The position numbers and the translations under genes were made by a program. This document shows, in pieces, positions 31,178 through 42,208 of a stretch of DNA of 64,000 bases. A model generated the notes under the pieces. It was not told the DNA's origin and ran no database searches. It worked only from the letters and a program-made list of their open reading frames with translations. The stretch is from Helianthus annuus (lineage: Eukaryota; Streptophyta; Magnoliopsida; Asterales; Asteraceae). The stretch is taken from contig NC_035443.2 of the NCBI RefSeq assembly GCF_002127325.2, positions 123,809,479 to 123,873,478 on the forward strand, in the 5' to 3' direction. Each line of letters begins with the position of its first letter. Positions within the stretch are counted from its first letter, which is position 1.

Positions 31178-33085
31178 ATGGTCGGAGGTAAGAAAAGGCA
31201 GAAAACTACAGGGCAAGCTTCATCATCAGGAGTGGGATCTTCTTCCGGTTTAATACCGAAGAAGTGGGAGCAACTGAGCTCCGTAGAAGAGGGTGATGCA
31301 AGACTTTATAGGCAAGATTGGGCGTGGGAAAAATTCAGGGATAGTAGAAGCGCTCAAGTATGGTATGAGGAGAAAAACAAACCTCTATCGGCCTATCAAG
31401 ATAGGAAGTTAGAGGCCAAACTTTGGAAATGGAAGATGGTCAACAATGTTAATACTTCAGTACCGGAAAGGGTAGTTTGTGAAAGGGTTGTGAATGTGGA
31501 AGAGTTTAAACAAATTGGGATTGTGCAAATGTTTGAGCGTCAAGGATGGGAGAGAGTGCTCGATTGGTGTGAAGACAACACTTCGCGGGTGTATTTGGCA
31601 GAGGTGTGCGAATGGTTGTCAACGTTGAGGTTCATGAATAAGGATGGTCCTCCCGCTCAGTGGAAATTGGTTGGTAAGACAAGCCGAGGGGCAATGACGA
31701 TGTCCTTCGAAACGATTAATTGCATCGCGCGCTTTGATTCTTTGGGGGTGCAAGCATATGACTATCCAACCATTGAACAATTTTTGGATAATCATATGAA
31801 CGATGGTGATCCGGAGCATATGACAACGGTTATTCTACCATACAACGATGGGGGAGAGGCTAAAAGAACTCAAATGGCGATTGAGGGAAGGATTCTTCAA
31901 GGAATTTCCCTTGAGAATATTTTGGTGAGATTCGGTGATCGAGGAGGAGTGAGATCAAGCAATTGTAGGGTTGTCCATTCATTGTTGTACGGGACACCTA
32001 CATTGTCATGGAGACATATCATAATGATGAACACATGGTTTACCCGGGAGGCATCTCAAAGGCGTTTTATTCCATACGCACGCCTCATCAGTGCTATGAT
32101 CGTTCAACAGAATTGTCTTCCACCAGAATCGCTGTGGGTATCCAAGCAGTTGGAAGAAATCAACCAAGCGGCAATGAAGAAAAACTGGAAGATAGGCGTG
32201 ACGCTTTCGGGAAACAAATATGTGCTGACCGACAAAACGGGTCACAGGTATGATTTTGTTAATCCAGAAGCACAGCAAGGAGCTGGGGGAGATGAGGAAA
32301 TGATTGATGAAGAAGATGAGACTGAGCCTCCTGGTCCACGGGGACCAAAACAGAGATACATGAGGTCACACAGGGAGATTAATGCAGATGTGGCAGATTT
32401 TGTGAAACAAAGACAGGGGCCGACGTACAGAAATTTTAACCGCGGGCAACAAGCGGTTTATGATAATGTCTCGGCATGTATAGGCGAGGGCCGAGAATAT
32501 AATAGGAGGAGAGAGAGCTGGGAAGAGAACAACGGGGCCTACATGCAAGAGCATTGGGCCTCCCAAGCATCCTATTGTGAGAGAATGGAGAAATATATGG
32601 AAGAGCAACAACTGCAACAAGCGCTTCAAAGATCTCACATGGAACGCTTGATACAATTGCAGGAAGAAGATATGGCCCAAAGACGGGCATGGGAAGAAAG
32701 GGAGGAAAAAGCGTGGCATGACCGAAACACATTAGAGGACCACCGTTGGAGTGCCTTATATGTCTCACAGGAAACGGCTATTAATAATGCCAAAATCCTC
32801 CACGATCAGGAGAGACATCAAAGAGACCTTGAGGCCGGCCGTCCTTATGTTGAGCATTCGGGGTGGACCGACTACCCCAACCTCCCCGTTCCACGAGGCC
32901 CATCCGACCCATCTCCTCACTGGCCCAAGGCCGTAGGCTCCAGCGTCATTCTGATACCCTATCAGCCACCACCTCAAGGAGAGCCGAACCCACTTGATAA
33001 CTACAGGGAGATGTTTGAGGCCCTCACTGGTTATCCATACCAGTCAAACCCGCTAGTTGATCCCAACGAGAGATATCAGCGGTGA
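31178..33085 (+). CDS. Athila downstream (env-like) ORF, intact
   Basis: The open frame is unbroken for 635 codons from ATG 31178; an upstream in-frame ATG at 31154 exists. I prefer 31178 because an acceptor-like TTTGTGATTGTAG ends 3 nt before it and MVGGKKRQKTTG is a typical basic start. The N-terminal 370 residues form a folded-looking domain (SVPERVVCERVVNVEEF, MFERQGWERVLDW, MSFETINCIARFD, RRFIPYARLISAMIV) like the plant retrotransposon ORF found after pol in Athila. An acidic linker (EEMIDEEDETEPPG) precedes an Arg/Gln/Glu-rich, probably coiled-coil segment and a Pro-rich tail. No signal peptide or membrane helix is visible, so the envelope role is unproven. Confidence 0.78.
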   Translation: MVGGKKRQKTTGQASSSGVGSSSGLIPKKWEQLSSVEEGDARLYRQDWAWEKFRDSRSAQVWYEEKNKPLSAYQDRKLEAKLWKWKMVNNVNTSVPERVVCERVVNVEEFKQIGIVQMFERQGWERVLDWCEDNTSRVYLAEVCEWLSTLRFMNKDGPPAQWKLVGKTSRGAMTMSFETINCIARFDSLGVQAYDYPTIEQFLDNHMNDGDPEHMTTVILPYNDGGEAKRTQMAIEGRILQGISLENILVRFGDRGGVRSSNCRVVHSLLYGTPTLSWRHIIMMNTWFTREASQRRFIPYARLISAMIVQQNCLPPESLWVSKQLEEINQAAMKKNWKIGVTLSGNKYVLTDKTGHRYDFVNPEAQQGAGGDEEMIDEEDETEPPGPRGPKQRYMRSHREINADVADFVKQRQGPTYRNFNRGQQAVYDNVSACIGEGREYNRRRESWEENNGAYMQEHWASQASYCERMEKYMEEQQLQQALQRSHMERLIQLQEEDMAQRRAWEEREEKAWHDRNTLEDHRWSALYVSQETAINNAKILHDQERHQRDLEAGRPYVEHSGWTDYPNLPVPRGPSDPSPHWPKAVGSSVILIPYQPPPQGEPNPLDNYREMFEALTGYPYQSNPLVDPNERYQR

Positions 33086-34995
33086 AGGCAAGGTATATTT
33101 TGTGTTGTTGTTGTATACTTTAGTTTCTTTATTTCTTTTTCATTATTATTTATTTTTGCCTAGTTAAATGAACGTTGTGGGTGTGTTCCCTATATAACCC
33201 TCACGAGACCTCTCGTCCTCCTAAGCTATTGGGGGGTTTAAAAGGGCTTGTTGCATAAGCTAAATGCAACCATGAGTCCTACGAAAGTGAGTTAGGCTTG
33301 TTATTGTTGTAACTTATTTTTCCACAAAAATCAAGATAATTTAATGCATGATTTGGTAACATTTTTAAAAAAATGGTAGAACTAACCACCTAACAAATTT
33401 CAATGGTTGTGAGAAGCATGCTTTTACACAAGGGTTAGAATTTGTAGGTATATGATGTTCGAGAGACAACCGTTTTTATGAAGAGAAGAAGAAGATATGA
33501 GCATCAAGCGACAACAATCAGGTGCATGCGTTTCCTTCTTACCTTGATTCTTAGTTTAGTAATAAGTGGATTGTATTTTGTATTTTATTTTTCCGGGGTG
33601 AAATTTTGGGAAGGTTAGCCGTGTCACATCCCTTGTGTGTTTTCAAAATCTAGTTCTTACACATTGAGGACAATGTTTACCTCAAGTGTGGGGATGGGGG
33701 AGTAGTAAAAATTTTCGATTTTGACCCGTTCATTTAAACACTACACATTGAGGACAATGTTTACCTCAAGTGTGGGGATGGGGGAAAATTTCAAAATTTT
33801 TTTCAAAAATTTCTTGTTTCAAAAGCAATCTTAAAAGCACAAGTAACTAAGTCAACGATGGATGGCACAACCCATTTGGTATTTTGTCATGGTCAAGTTC
33901 AAATTAATAAGCATAACGGGTATTTAGCGGGTGTTTATTTGGGAGTAATTCGCCTAAGGAACTAGCATTTGATGCATATCACATATCATACCCTTATACG
34001 TGAGGTTTTGGGCCACTTTTATATCATTTATTTACATTTACATGTTTCTTTGTTTGAGTGGACCATTAGTCGCGTATTGTAGAACTTGCAACTTTTGATA
34101 CGTTTGAGACCATAGACCGAATACAAGCACAAGAATGATTAAGGCATTAGGTAAACCTTTTCCTTTTACACCATTTTTATATCCTTACCCAAAAATTATC
34201 CCCTAGTAGCCAACTTTGAGCCTAATCCCTTCGTTTGATCACCCTTTAGCCAATAACCTTAAAACCTTTTTCTTTTAAACCCGTGTGATGGAAATTCGAT
34301 TATAGGAGTTAAGTTTGTATAGTTGTATTTGTTTGTTTGCATAAAAAAAGAAAAGAAAAAAAAAAGAGAAAAATCAGAAAATATACGAAAAAGAATAGAA
34401 AATCATTGAGAAAAGAACAAAAATATGTGTTTCTAGTTATTGAATAAAAGGTGAAAATCATTGCCTTATAGTTAATGTTTATAGTTTAGTTTTGTTTAGA
34501 GTAGTCTTTTGTAATAAAAATCAAATTTTCATCACCTTAGCCACTTTAAAATATTCCATTCCCTACCCTTAGCCTAGCCCTGTTACAACCCTTACAAAGA
34601 CCTTATGACTTGTGCTTAGTATTCGTGATCGGTGGTGGAGAATGATTAAGTTGCAAGCCTATGCGGGTATGTGTTCTAATCGGTTTTGAGCGATTATTCT
34701 TTGAAGTGCTAATACATTATACACATTAGCCAAATTATAAGTCGAGTGGAGAGAACATTGTGAGGGATGTGCATGAATTGTTAGTTTTACGGGCGGGTTA
34801 ATCTTGGATAACCATTGTTATATGTGATTGTTCACTTGACCGGTAAATATGTGAAAATTGTAAAAGGTTTGAACTTTTGTATGACAATAGACCTTAACCT
34901 TTGTCTCGGGAATGGGAGGTGTATTCGTTGTTCGACCCACGTGAAAGTGAAAAACAGATTTGCTTGAGGGCAAGCAAAAGACAAGTGTGGGGATG
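33086..34995 (+). other. Athila 3' noncoding region with duplicated polypurine tract
   Basis: No ORF of note. ACATTGAGGACAATGTTTAC followed by CTCAAGTGTGGGGATGGGGG occurs twice (about 33660-33706 and 33744-33784). A shorter form, AGTGTGGGGATG, abuts the 3' LTR stub and would be the true polypurine primer. An A/G-rich tract (34347-34420) also occurs. Confidence 0.7.
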
Positions 34996-35020
34996 TGATA
35001 CGTGGTTGAAAACCGGTGTT
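34996..35020 (+). repeat. Athila 3' LTR stub, 25 bp
   Basis: The first 25 bases of the 5' LTR (21851-21875) are repeated exactly here, directly after the purine tract. Identity then stops abruptly and unrelated AT-rich DNA follows. Confidence 0.85.
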
Positions 35021-36103
35021 TTCTAATTAAAAGCAAATTAATTAATTATCTCATGTAATAAATACACATTGAACATGAAGCGTTCAATATTCAAATATTT
35101 TGGGGGACTTTGTCAATATAATATTTGTTTCTTATCTATTTGAAGTATTATAAAAATTTCCCTCATCATATCAGTTATGATTTTAAATTCAAATTCCTCA
35201 AGTAATTATAATCTGTAATATAGATAATATGTTGCTAGATAAATAGTAAAATCTCAGTATATTTATTTTCTAATGTAGTACTTCATAATCTAATCTGGTA
35301 TTATATAAAAGAGTTATGTTTTTAAACATCTAGATAATTGGTTAATTTGTTTCTTAGCTATTCTTATATATTTTATCTTATTACTCTTTGAAAAACAATT
35401 GTAGTTGGTTTATATTTTTCGTACTAAAAGAAGGCTAAATAAAAGTAAAAATAAATATGAATTTGCTTATAAACATTCGTATAATCATGTTGAAATATCA
35501 TAATACTACAAAGTGTATAATCATCTTGGATCTCTTAAAATATTTAATTATTGCCTTTTCTTTTTATCTAAATGTGCAAACACGCTTAAATATGCCTAGA
35601 CATACCTATTGTATTTAGAGATTGAAAAAATTTCGGTTGTTGCACCATGTTATTTAAGAAAAATGGAATGATCCACAAGTAAGTTGTATTGTCATATATC
35701 CATGTCTTTAGTTTTGTATATAAAAAATATATAGATGTATGATTTGATGAAGTCTTACATGGTTTTCATTTTTGTCTTTATGGAACTACAATTTGAAAGT
35801 CACATACTTGATGTTGATAAAATAGAAAAATCCTTAGATAAGTTGATTAAAATGACTTGAAAGATTGTGAACATCGAGTATTATTGATTTATGGATACAA
35901 ATTCTATAATCATTATCTTTTATACATGTTAATCTTCTACTTTTAATTAAGATTTAACATGTTAATTGGGTTTTATTCGGTTGTTATACTATTGAAAAAA
36001 AACTTAGTTATTATACTATTGAAAAAAATTTAGAACATTTTTGTGTATAAAGGATAAAGCTATAAAATAACTTACAAGTTATGCATGGAAATTAAGATGA
36101 AAG

Positions 36104-36140
<37 letters not shown>

Positions 36141-37439
36141 CATGTCCTGCTTTGTATAATTTGAAAAACTTAAAAAGACATGATATTATGTGCTATTAGT
36201 GAATACTCTAAATCATAAATATTATAAAAATCATGCTTATATACAATAACAAATTATCGTGTGTTAATTATAACATAATTCATGGAAATATTTGTATGTT
36301 TTTCAAGTTAGTGTGACAAATCTATGTATATGAGATATATTTGTGATTGGTTATATCGTGATGAGTTATTACATAAATACATATTTCATAGAAGTTATGA
36401 ACGCATGTTATTCAAAAGGTTGTATCATAAGTCATTTTACGTAGTGACATGCATAAAGTCATGCATTATATAATCTAATCTTATTGATTCGGTCATGTAA
36501 CTTCTTCTCAATTGATATTATGTCATGAGAATGTTATTTATACATTGTTATATTAAACATTTTTTTTTTACTATTAAAACTCAAATATGCTTTTGAAGTA
36601 GCAAGATTATTAAAGAATATATAAGTTTTGAAATGACCATCATGAAAGTTGTGTGGTTATAATACTTTCCCTAAAGTGAATGTGAAGCCGTGTAGTTCTA
36701 ATCCATTCACTAAAGTAAAGGCGACAATGATCAGTGTAAAGGTCACGATCATGATTAAGAAAATTGTAGTGATGCCACCATGAATGTTGTATGGGTATAA
36801 TCTATTTCTTGAATAGAATGTGATGATATAATAATTGGTGTAAAGTTCTTGATGATAGTAATTGAGGAAATTGTTATGATACTCATGTAATGAGATCAAC
36901 AATGTTAATAATGTGATGACTATACAATGATCGTTATGAAGGTCGTAAGATATAAGATTGATAAATCTTATACGACTCAACTACTTCTCAATTGATGGTA
37001 AGCAAAGAGAACATTATTTACAAGGAAAAATCGATTAAATTCTTTTTCATTTGTCACACTTGAGACATATGCTTCTAAAGTAACAATATCATTATAAGAG
37101 TTATGGAAAAATGAAATGATTTTATACTCATGTGACCGAGTAAATAATGAAAAGCTATGAAGCTTGTTTTGGTTCTACTCCATTCCCAAAAGTGAATGTG
37201 ATTATATATTAATCATTGTAAATGTAATGATAGACCTAATTGAGACATTTGTAATGATTAGATTGACTATAAGAATTGTAATGGTGGCCATTTTAATAAT
37301 GAGATGGACCACCAAAAGTGGCAAACTAAGGAGTCATTGCATAACGTGATGATTTTAACTTTGAAGTTATAATATATTCTCTCGTATCATACGTTTTCGA
37401 TTACGTACAAGCAAGTAATACACATACAATCATAAACCA
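35021..37439. other. AT-rich DNA, no gene; weak repeats
   Basis: No domain is recognised. An (AT)n microsatellite lies at 36108-36139. From about 36600 to 37330 a degenerate unit recurs, with words such as CCATCATGAAAGTTGTGTGG, CCACCATGAATGTTGTATGG and GTGAATGTGA. The right half may be the decayed 5' part of the copia element that follows, but no 5' LTR was found. Confidence 0.5.
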
Positions 37440-37728
37440 GAAGTTTATGGATCATAATTATTTAATTAGTTGGCATGACCGGTTAGACCACACCGAGTCA
37501 ATGATAATGTGAAACATAATGAAGAACTAGAAGATTCTTCAACATAATAATTAGCATGTAATGTTTGCTCTCAAGGGAAATTATATATTTGCAAAATAAA
37601 CGAGGGTGTGTATACCTAAATATTTTGGAAGCGATTAAAGGATATGCATATCCCAACATGATACCATTTAGTTTTTTTTATTTAAATCCATGCATCATCT
37701 AAATGGTTATCAAATCCACAACCTGAAG

Positions 37729-38412
37729 CTTGTGTGATTGTGGCTTAGCTAATGTGATAGCAAGCATATTAATCAATATTTATTTGATAATAGTGAATTT
37801 GATTCCCATGTTATTAACGATCATTGGAATAAGTGTTATTGTTGAGATGATCACTAAATGTCTACTATTGGTTACAAAGCCAATAATCATGAGAGGAGCA
37901 AAAGTTCATTTAGGTACATGTAATTTTATATATAGTACCATCAATTCACATTAAGCCAGTAAGTTATAGTTCTTCCCATACAGCTGGTTTTTGGTCAGGA
38001 ACCAAAGATGTCTCATCAAATATTTTGTTGTGAGACATATATTGAAACTCATCCACCACACCACACAAAGATGGGACTTATAAAAAGTTTGAGAATATGT
38101 TGGGTATAAATAATCTCATCATATTCTCAAACTTTTTATAAGTCCCATCTTTGTGCGGTTTGGTGGATGAGTTTCAATATATGTCGCACAACCAAAATCT
38201 TTGATGAGACATCTTTGGTTTCTGACCAAAAACCAACTGTATAGGGGAGAACTATAACTTATTAGCTTGATGTGAATTGATGATACTATATATAAATTAC
38301 ATGTACCTAAATGAACTTTTTCTCCTCTCATGATCATTGGCTTTTTGTAACCAATAGTAATCTGGATTAATATGCTTGCTATCACATTAGTTAAGCCACA
38401 ATCACACAACTA
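37729..38412. repeat. Large palindrome of copia integrase sequence
   Basis: The left arm (about 37729-38106) and right arm (about 38117-38412) are reverse complements around a loop near 38107-38116. Shared words include TGTGATTGTGGCTTAGC/TAAGCCACAATCACA and AAGATGGGACTTATAAAAAG/CTTTTTATAAGTCCCATCTT. The left arm holds about 90 bp (37773-37864) missing from the right. The minus strand of the right arm encodes FGCATYIETHPPNRTKMG, the recognisable copia integrase word, so the right arm is an inverted duplicate. Confidence 0.82.
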
Positions 38413-38849
38413 TGAACTAGAAGTTTTTAGTATAATTCATTTACCAATATTAAAGAATAAATTACCAGACAAGTTCACTGGCCTAAATAGAGCGACTAAG
38501 TAAGTCACATAATCAACTGCTTATGTTCCAGTTATATTTGTGTCCCAAGAGGACAACCACATATTCTTGTAATGAGTCTATAGTACGCCTAAAGCGTGGT
38601 AGACTAGTTGATTCCAATAATAAAATTCCTCGAAAATTGGAGCAACTAATAAGATGGTCAAGTTGAGGTTATAGTAATAAGATCTCCTGAAGAGACAATA
38701 GACATGATGGTTCAAGAAGAACCTCAGGTACCTGAAAATAAAGAGATCTCGATAAGTTGTATCATGTCTAAGATATGTATGGAATCGAAATAAAAATCGA
38801 CGTCGTTATACTTTTGTATATAATGTAGCGTTTAAAATGATTAAATGAT

Positions 38850-39900
38850 GAGGATCAATATTTGAGATCTGCCTATGAACATAAACATATAAATGATTGG
38901 CCAAAATAGAAAGACGTAAATAAGGCAAAGTTGAATTCTCTAATGACATGGAAAGTATTTGGACCAACAGTCCATACAACTAAAGTTTTAAAATATGTTG
39001 GATATAAATAGGTCTTTTATGCAAATTATGTGAAAATCAAATTGAGTGATATAAGGAAAATTGGTGGCACAAGAATTTTCGCAATGACCTATGATTGATT
39101 ATGAGGAGACGTATTCTCCAATGGTGGATGCATTGACTTTCCAATATTTTGTTATTCTGGTAATATATAAAAGTGAATTGACATGCGTCTTATGAAAGTT
39201 ATGTATCACTTGATACTAAGTCATATAAAATAAGTTCTCGAGAATATTATGATTATTATATAAATTCAGATCTGAATACATATACATGTTGTATATGTTA
39301 TTGAATTGAATATAACTGGAACTCCTCATGAGTATCCTAAAGCATTTGAGTGCTTAAGAGGTTAATTGAAACACCTTATGGATGTAATTATTGTGCACCA
39401 ATACTCCAATAAACATACATAGAAAATGCGTACCTGGTTGTTATGGCATCTCAATGTACACAGTGTAAAAACATGGTACAATATGGATTTTGGAGATAAA
39501 AGCAAGTGTTCTTGATATTTTTGCATATGATATAGATATCTATGTGTTAAAAGGGCAAGTTTATATAGCAAAACTTCTAAGAGTGAAAGCACATGCATAT
39601 TTGGATAAGATGGAAAGAATTCCCTCATGGATTGATAACGCAAGAAGAATTAATGATGTCAAAACCTCAAGAACGTACTATATCAAGTTCATAGAATATG
39701 TATGGACTAAAATAGTTAGATCGAGTGTTATACAACTCGAGATATTTGCATACAGATGGATATAAGTTTGATTAAATTAGCCATGTTTTATCGACGTTCT
39801 ACTTTTAAAAGTTCACTATAATCGCAGTTTACAGTGATGACGTCTAGGCATCATCGAGAGAAATTGTCGAGCTTTTAGAGGGAGAATTTTTGAATGACCT
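38850..39900 (+). pseudogene. Copia reverse transcriptase remnant
   Basis: NDWPK (about 38896), MIDYEETYSPMVDA (39091-39132), YVIELNITGTPHEYPKAFEC (39286-39345) and AVYSDDV (about 39826) followed by GEFLNDLG (about 39883) are decayed forms of the copia RT. The second and third both correspond to the YVDDLNIIGT region, so this part seems duplicated. The frame changes repeatedly. Confidence 0.65.
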
Positions 39901-40535
39901 TGGCACGGTCTAATTATTCCTCGAACTGCAGTTCGAGTATATATGTAATTATGTTTTACCAATCCCCCAAGTACATCTAGAAGATGATGTTTGGATATTT
40001 AGTATGGACATAGTTAAACCTTAAAGTATGTTAAAGGTTGTTAAGTAATTTGTTATAAGAAATGCCTATTATCATCTCCTATCAAAGTAGAGATTCTCAT
40101 TCTAGAAGTACCATCGTTAAATGCATAAGTGCATTAATATGTTTTGCTAGCTGTGTATGGTTATAATATCTTTCACTTGAGCTTATTGTCATGATATAAC
40201 CTTTTTCAAGCAAAGAGACATTAGAATGAGTTCAAAGAAACATTTCAGGTATAAACGATATTTGATTATATTTTACTAACCCATAAAACAAGTTTCGTTA
40301 GTCTTGTAGATGCAGGAATGTAACGAAACACAGTCATGGACATATGATAATTTTTGGAAAGAGGCACCTAAAGTCTCGTTAGAAGATTATACAACATTGC
40401 TCAACATAAAGGATTGCACATTAAGGGATCAAGCAACAAATCATTCGCTACAAAGGCTTTATTCGACTTTCAAGGAAGATGGACACACGTCACTTAAATG
40501 ACACATGTTAAAATGAGGGGGAGACTTATTCAAGT

Positions 40536-40714
40536 TGCACTCTTTTTCCCTTGACTAAGTTTTGTCCCATTGGGTTTTATTAGTAAAGGTTTTTAATGAG
40601 GCAACATATCTGATCCAAAAGTATCAGGGGGAGAAAATGCGCGCTGCACTCTTTTTCCCTTAGCTGAGGTTTTGTCCCACTGGGTTTTCCTAGCAAGGTT
40701 TTTAATGAGGCAGC
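40536..40714 (+). repeat. Duplicated copia 3' UTR motif
   Basis: The words TGCACTCTTTTTCCCTT, GTTTTGTCCCA(T/C)TGGG and GTTTTTAATGAGGCA occur twice, 112 bp apart (40536 and 40648). This motif is widespread in plant copia elements just before the polypurine tract. Confidence 0.75.
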
Positions 40715-40765
40715 ATCACCAAGCGTATTAAAGAATAGTATATCATGTGGATAGTCAAGGGGGAG

Positions 40766-41036
40766 TGTTATGAATGTATCCATTATGTGGTGACTATCCA
40801 CATCTATAACTCCTATCCCTTTAGTACATCCATTATGTAGTGACTATCCACCTCTATAACTCCTATCTTTAGTTATTATTGTATTAATGTAAGGGCCTAT
40901 ATATAATGGCATTTGTATGTGATGTTGAAATCAATCAATAAGAAATCATCTCCCACTCTCCCATTCTACTCTATACATTGCTAGTAGGTCGTTGTTTTAC
41001 AAAATATTTAAGTATTTGATTTTATTGTTTAAGACA
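40766..41036 (+). repeat. Copia 3' LTR, about 271 bp
   Basis: Starts TGTTATGAATGTATCC immediately after CAAGGGGGAG. It contains a 49-bp internal duplication (CCATTATGTGGTGACTATCC and its variant), a TATATATAA word at 40901 and an A-rich leader. The right end (TTTAAGACA) is uncertain. Confidence 0.65.
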
Positions 41037-41385
41037 TCATCCTCTTCCCACCTCCCCTGCTACCCAAATATTTTCAAAGAGGGAACAAACTTATGTAGCA
41101 ACAAACAAAATAGCCAATGCCATCGAAAGTCATCCACCTTTTTATAGGATTTAATCAAATATGTTAATCAAAATTTTGAAAACGGTACTGGTGCACGCAT
41201 GACAAATGCCGGAATAATCTAGCAACCCTAAAATCATACATGTTGAACAAAAATTCTTTCAAATCACCGAAAAGATGAGGTGTACACGACACAGTTTACC
41301 TTTTTTCTCACCAGAAATGGGGAGCAACCCCAAAATCATATACATTAAACAAAAATTCTTTCAAATCATCGAAAAAATGACGTGT
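41037..41385. other. Spacer with a 62-bp duplication
   Basis: No gene. CAAAAATTCTTTCAAATCA and neighbouring sequence occur at 41221-41283 and 41323-41384, 102 bp apart. The second copy ends at the SIRE-like LTR start. Confidence 0.5.
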
Positions 41386-42208
41386 TGTTGGGATTGAACC
41401 CTAACAGAGGAACAGATAATGTAAAGCCAAAACCGGATCACATCAGTGGACTATCAATAAGCAGCAGTTTACTCTCTGCTTTCCCCTTGACAGTGATATT
41501 CTAAACAGCTGATGAATCTTAAGTGCTGCTCACTACAACAACTGATGAAACTAAACACTGATGATACTCTTAAAGACTGCTGAAGGCAAACACTGAGCTC
41601 TATCTACTGCTGTCTCATAAGTACTGCTGAAGATACAAGCACTGCTCATTCAAAGACTGATCACCTTTTGAAGAAAGCACTGATGATTCCAGTAACCAGT
41701 GCTTAGGCTACAACAGTGGAACGTAAACAGTTTTAGACTTGTTTTGTATTGTATTGTATTGTATTATCAATCAGTTGTTAGACATCAATAGTTTTGTATA
41801 GATCAGTGTTTATAGTTTGTTAGGTCGTTAGATGTCACTATCATGGTGACGTCAGCTGAGGTACATCAGTAGTTTGGTTTGCCTATAAATATGACAGTAC
41901 TCTGTACTGTTATATTTGATCGTTTTGAGTGAGTTTCTTCTTCTCAACTCATCCTTTCATCTTGTGCAACCAACCCTGGAGTATCTGGCTGAGGGGGAGC
42001 TTAGTTTATGTAAACATGCTGTAATCATTTGCTTTGTATTTTCAATCTTTCGACTCAATGAAAAGCACTTGTTTATCAAACTATTTTCTTCCTTGATTGT
42101 GTTTATACAATTTGTATCCATTTCCGCTGCACTTTACATTGTTACATATTCATTGATCTGTCAAGTTCATACAAACAAACACAATCATGAGAGCCTCGGA
42201 TCCTAACA
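41386..42208 (+). repeat. 5' LTR of a SIRE-like copia element, 823 bp
   Basis: Starts TGTTGGGATTGAACCC and ends GGATCCTAACA, followed after 2 nt by a tRNA-Met primer site. A TATA box (CCTATAAATATG, about 41883) precedes a leader. The upstream part (41440-41720) is dense in ACTGATG, ACTGCTG and CAGTG words. A short frame with TTCTTCTTCTCAACTC is leader, not coding. The 3' LTR is outside the window. Confidence 0.8.
41440..41720 (+). promoter_or_regulatory. ACTGATG/ACTGCTG word array in the SIRE-like U3
   Basis: More than a dozen variants of CACTGATGA, GACTGCTGA and AGTGCTGCTC are spaced about 15-25 bp apart upstream of the TATA box. The same vocabulary appears at 53160-53430 and, in reverse, at 8030-8480. 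It could be a binding-site array or simply a degenerate minisatellite. Confidence 0.45.

Larger units (their letters stand above)
21851..35020 (+). mobile_element. Athila-type Ty3/gypsy retrotransposon, 3' LTR truncated
   Basis: The order is 5' LTR, tRNA-Asp-type primer site, gag-pol, a long downstream ORF, a noncoding tail with polypurine tracts, and only 25 bp of the 3' LTR. The gag-pol domain order PR-RT-RNaseH-INT is gypsy. The large extra ORF after integrase, the DLGA protease motif and the primer site point to Athila. It inserted into LTR-like copy B (flank GTCCG); the right flank is lost, so no target duplication can be checked. Coding decay in gag-pol argues for long silence. Confidence 0.88.
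37440..41036 (+). mobile_element. Highly decayed Ty1/copia element with 3' LTR
   Basis: Plus-strand translation in shifting frames gives LAWHDRLDHTES (pre-integrase), then integrase pieces (KPIIMRGAK; QLVFGQEP-like; THPPHHTKMG), then an RT region with NDWPK, FGPTVH-like, QEFSQ-like, MIDYEETYSPMVDA (39091-39132) and AVYSDD (39826 onward). It ends with duplicated 3' UTR, a polypurine tract CAAGGGGGAG and an LTR. The words match the copia lineage with a FGPVV and GYKWVF RT start. Stops and frameshifts occur every few dozen codons, so it is far older than the gypsy elements around it. Confidence 0.72.

Noticed and set aside
36108..36139. (AT)n tract as a possible origin or boundary
   Set aside because: An ordinary AT microsatellite in AT-rich DNA with no other signal.
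40310..40501. 63-codon frame after the copia RT remnant
   Set aside because: No copia RNase H motif is recognisable and the surrounding element is scrambled; chance is likely.
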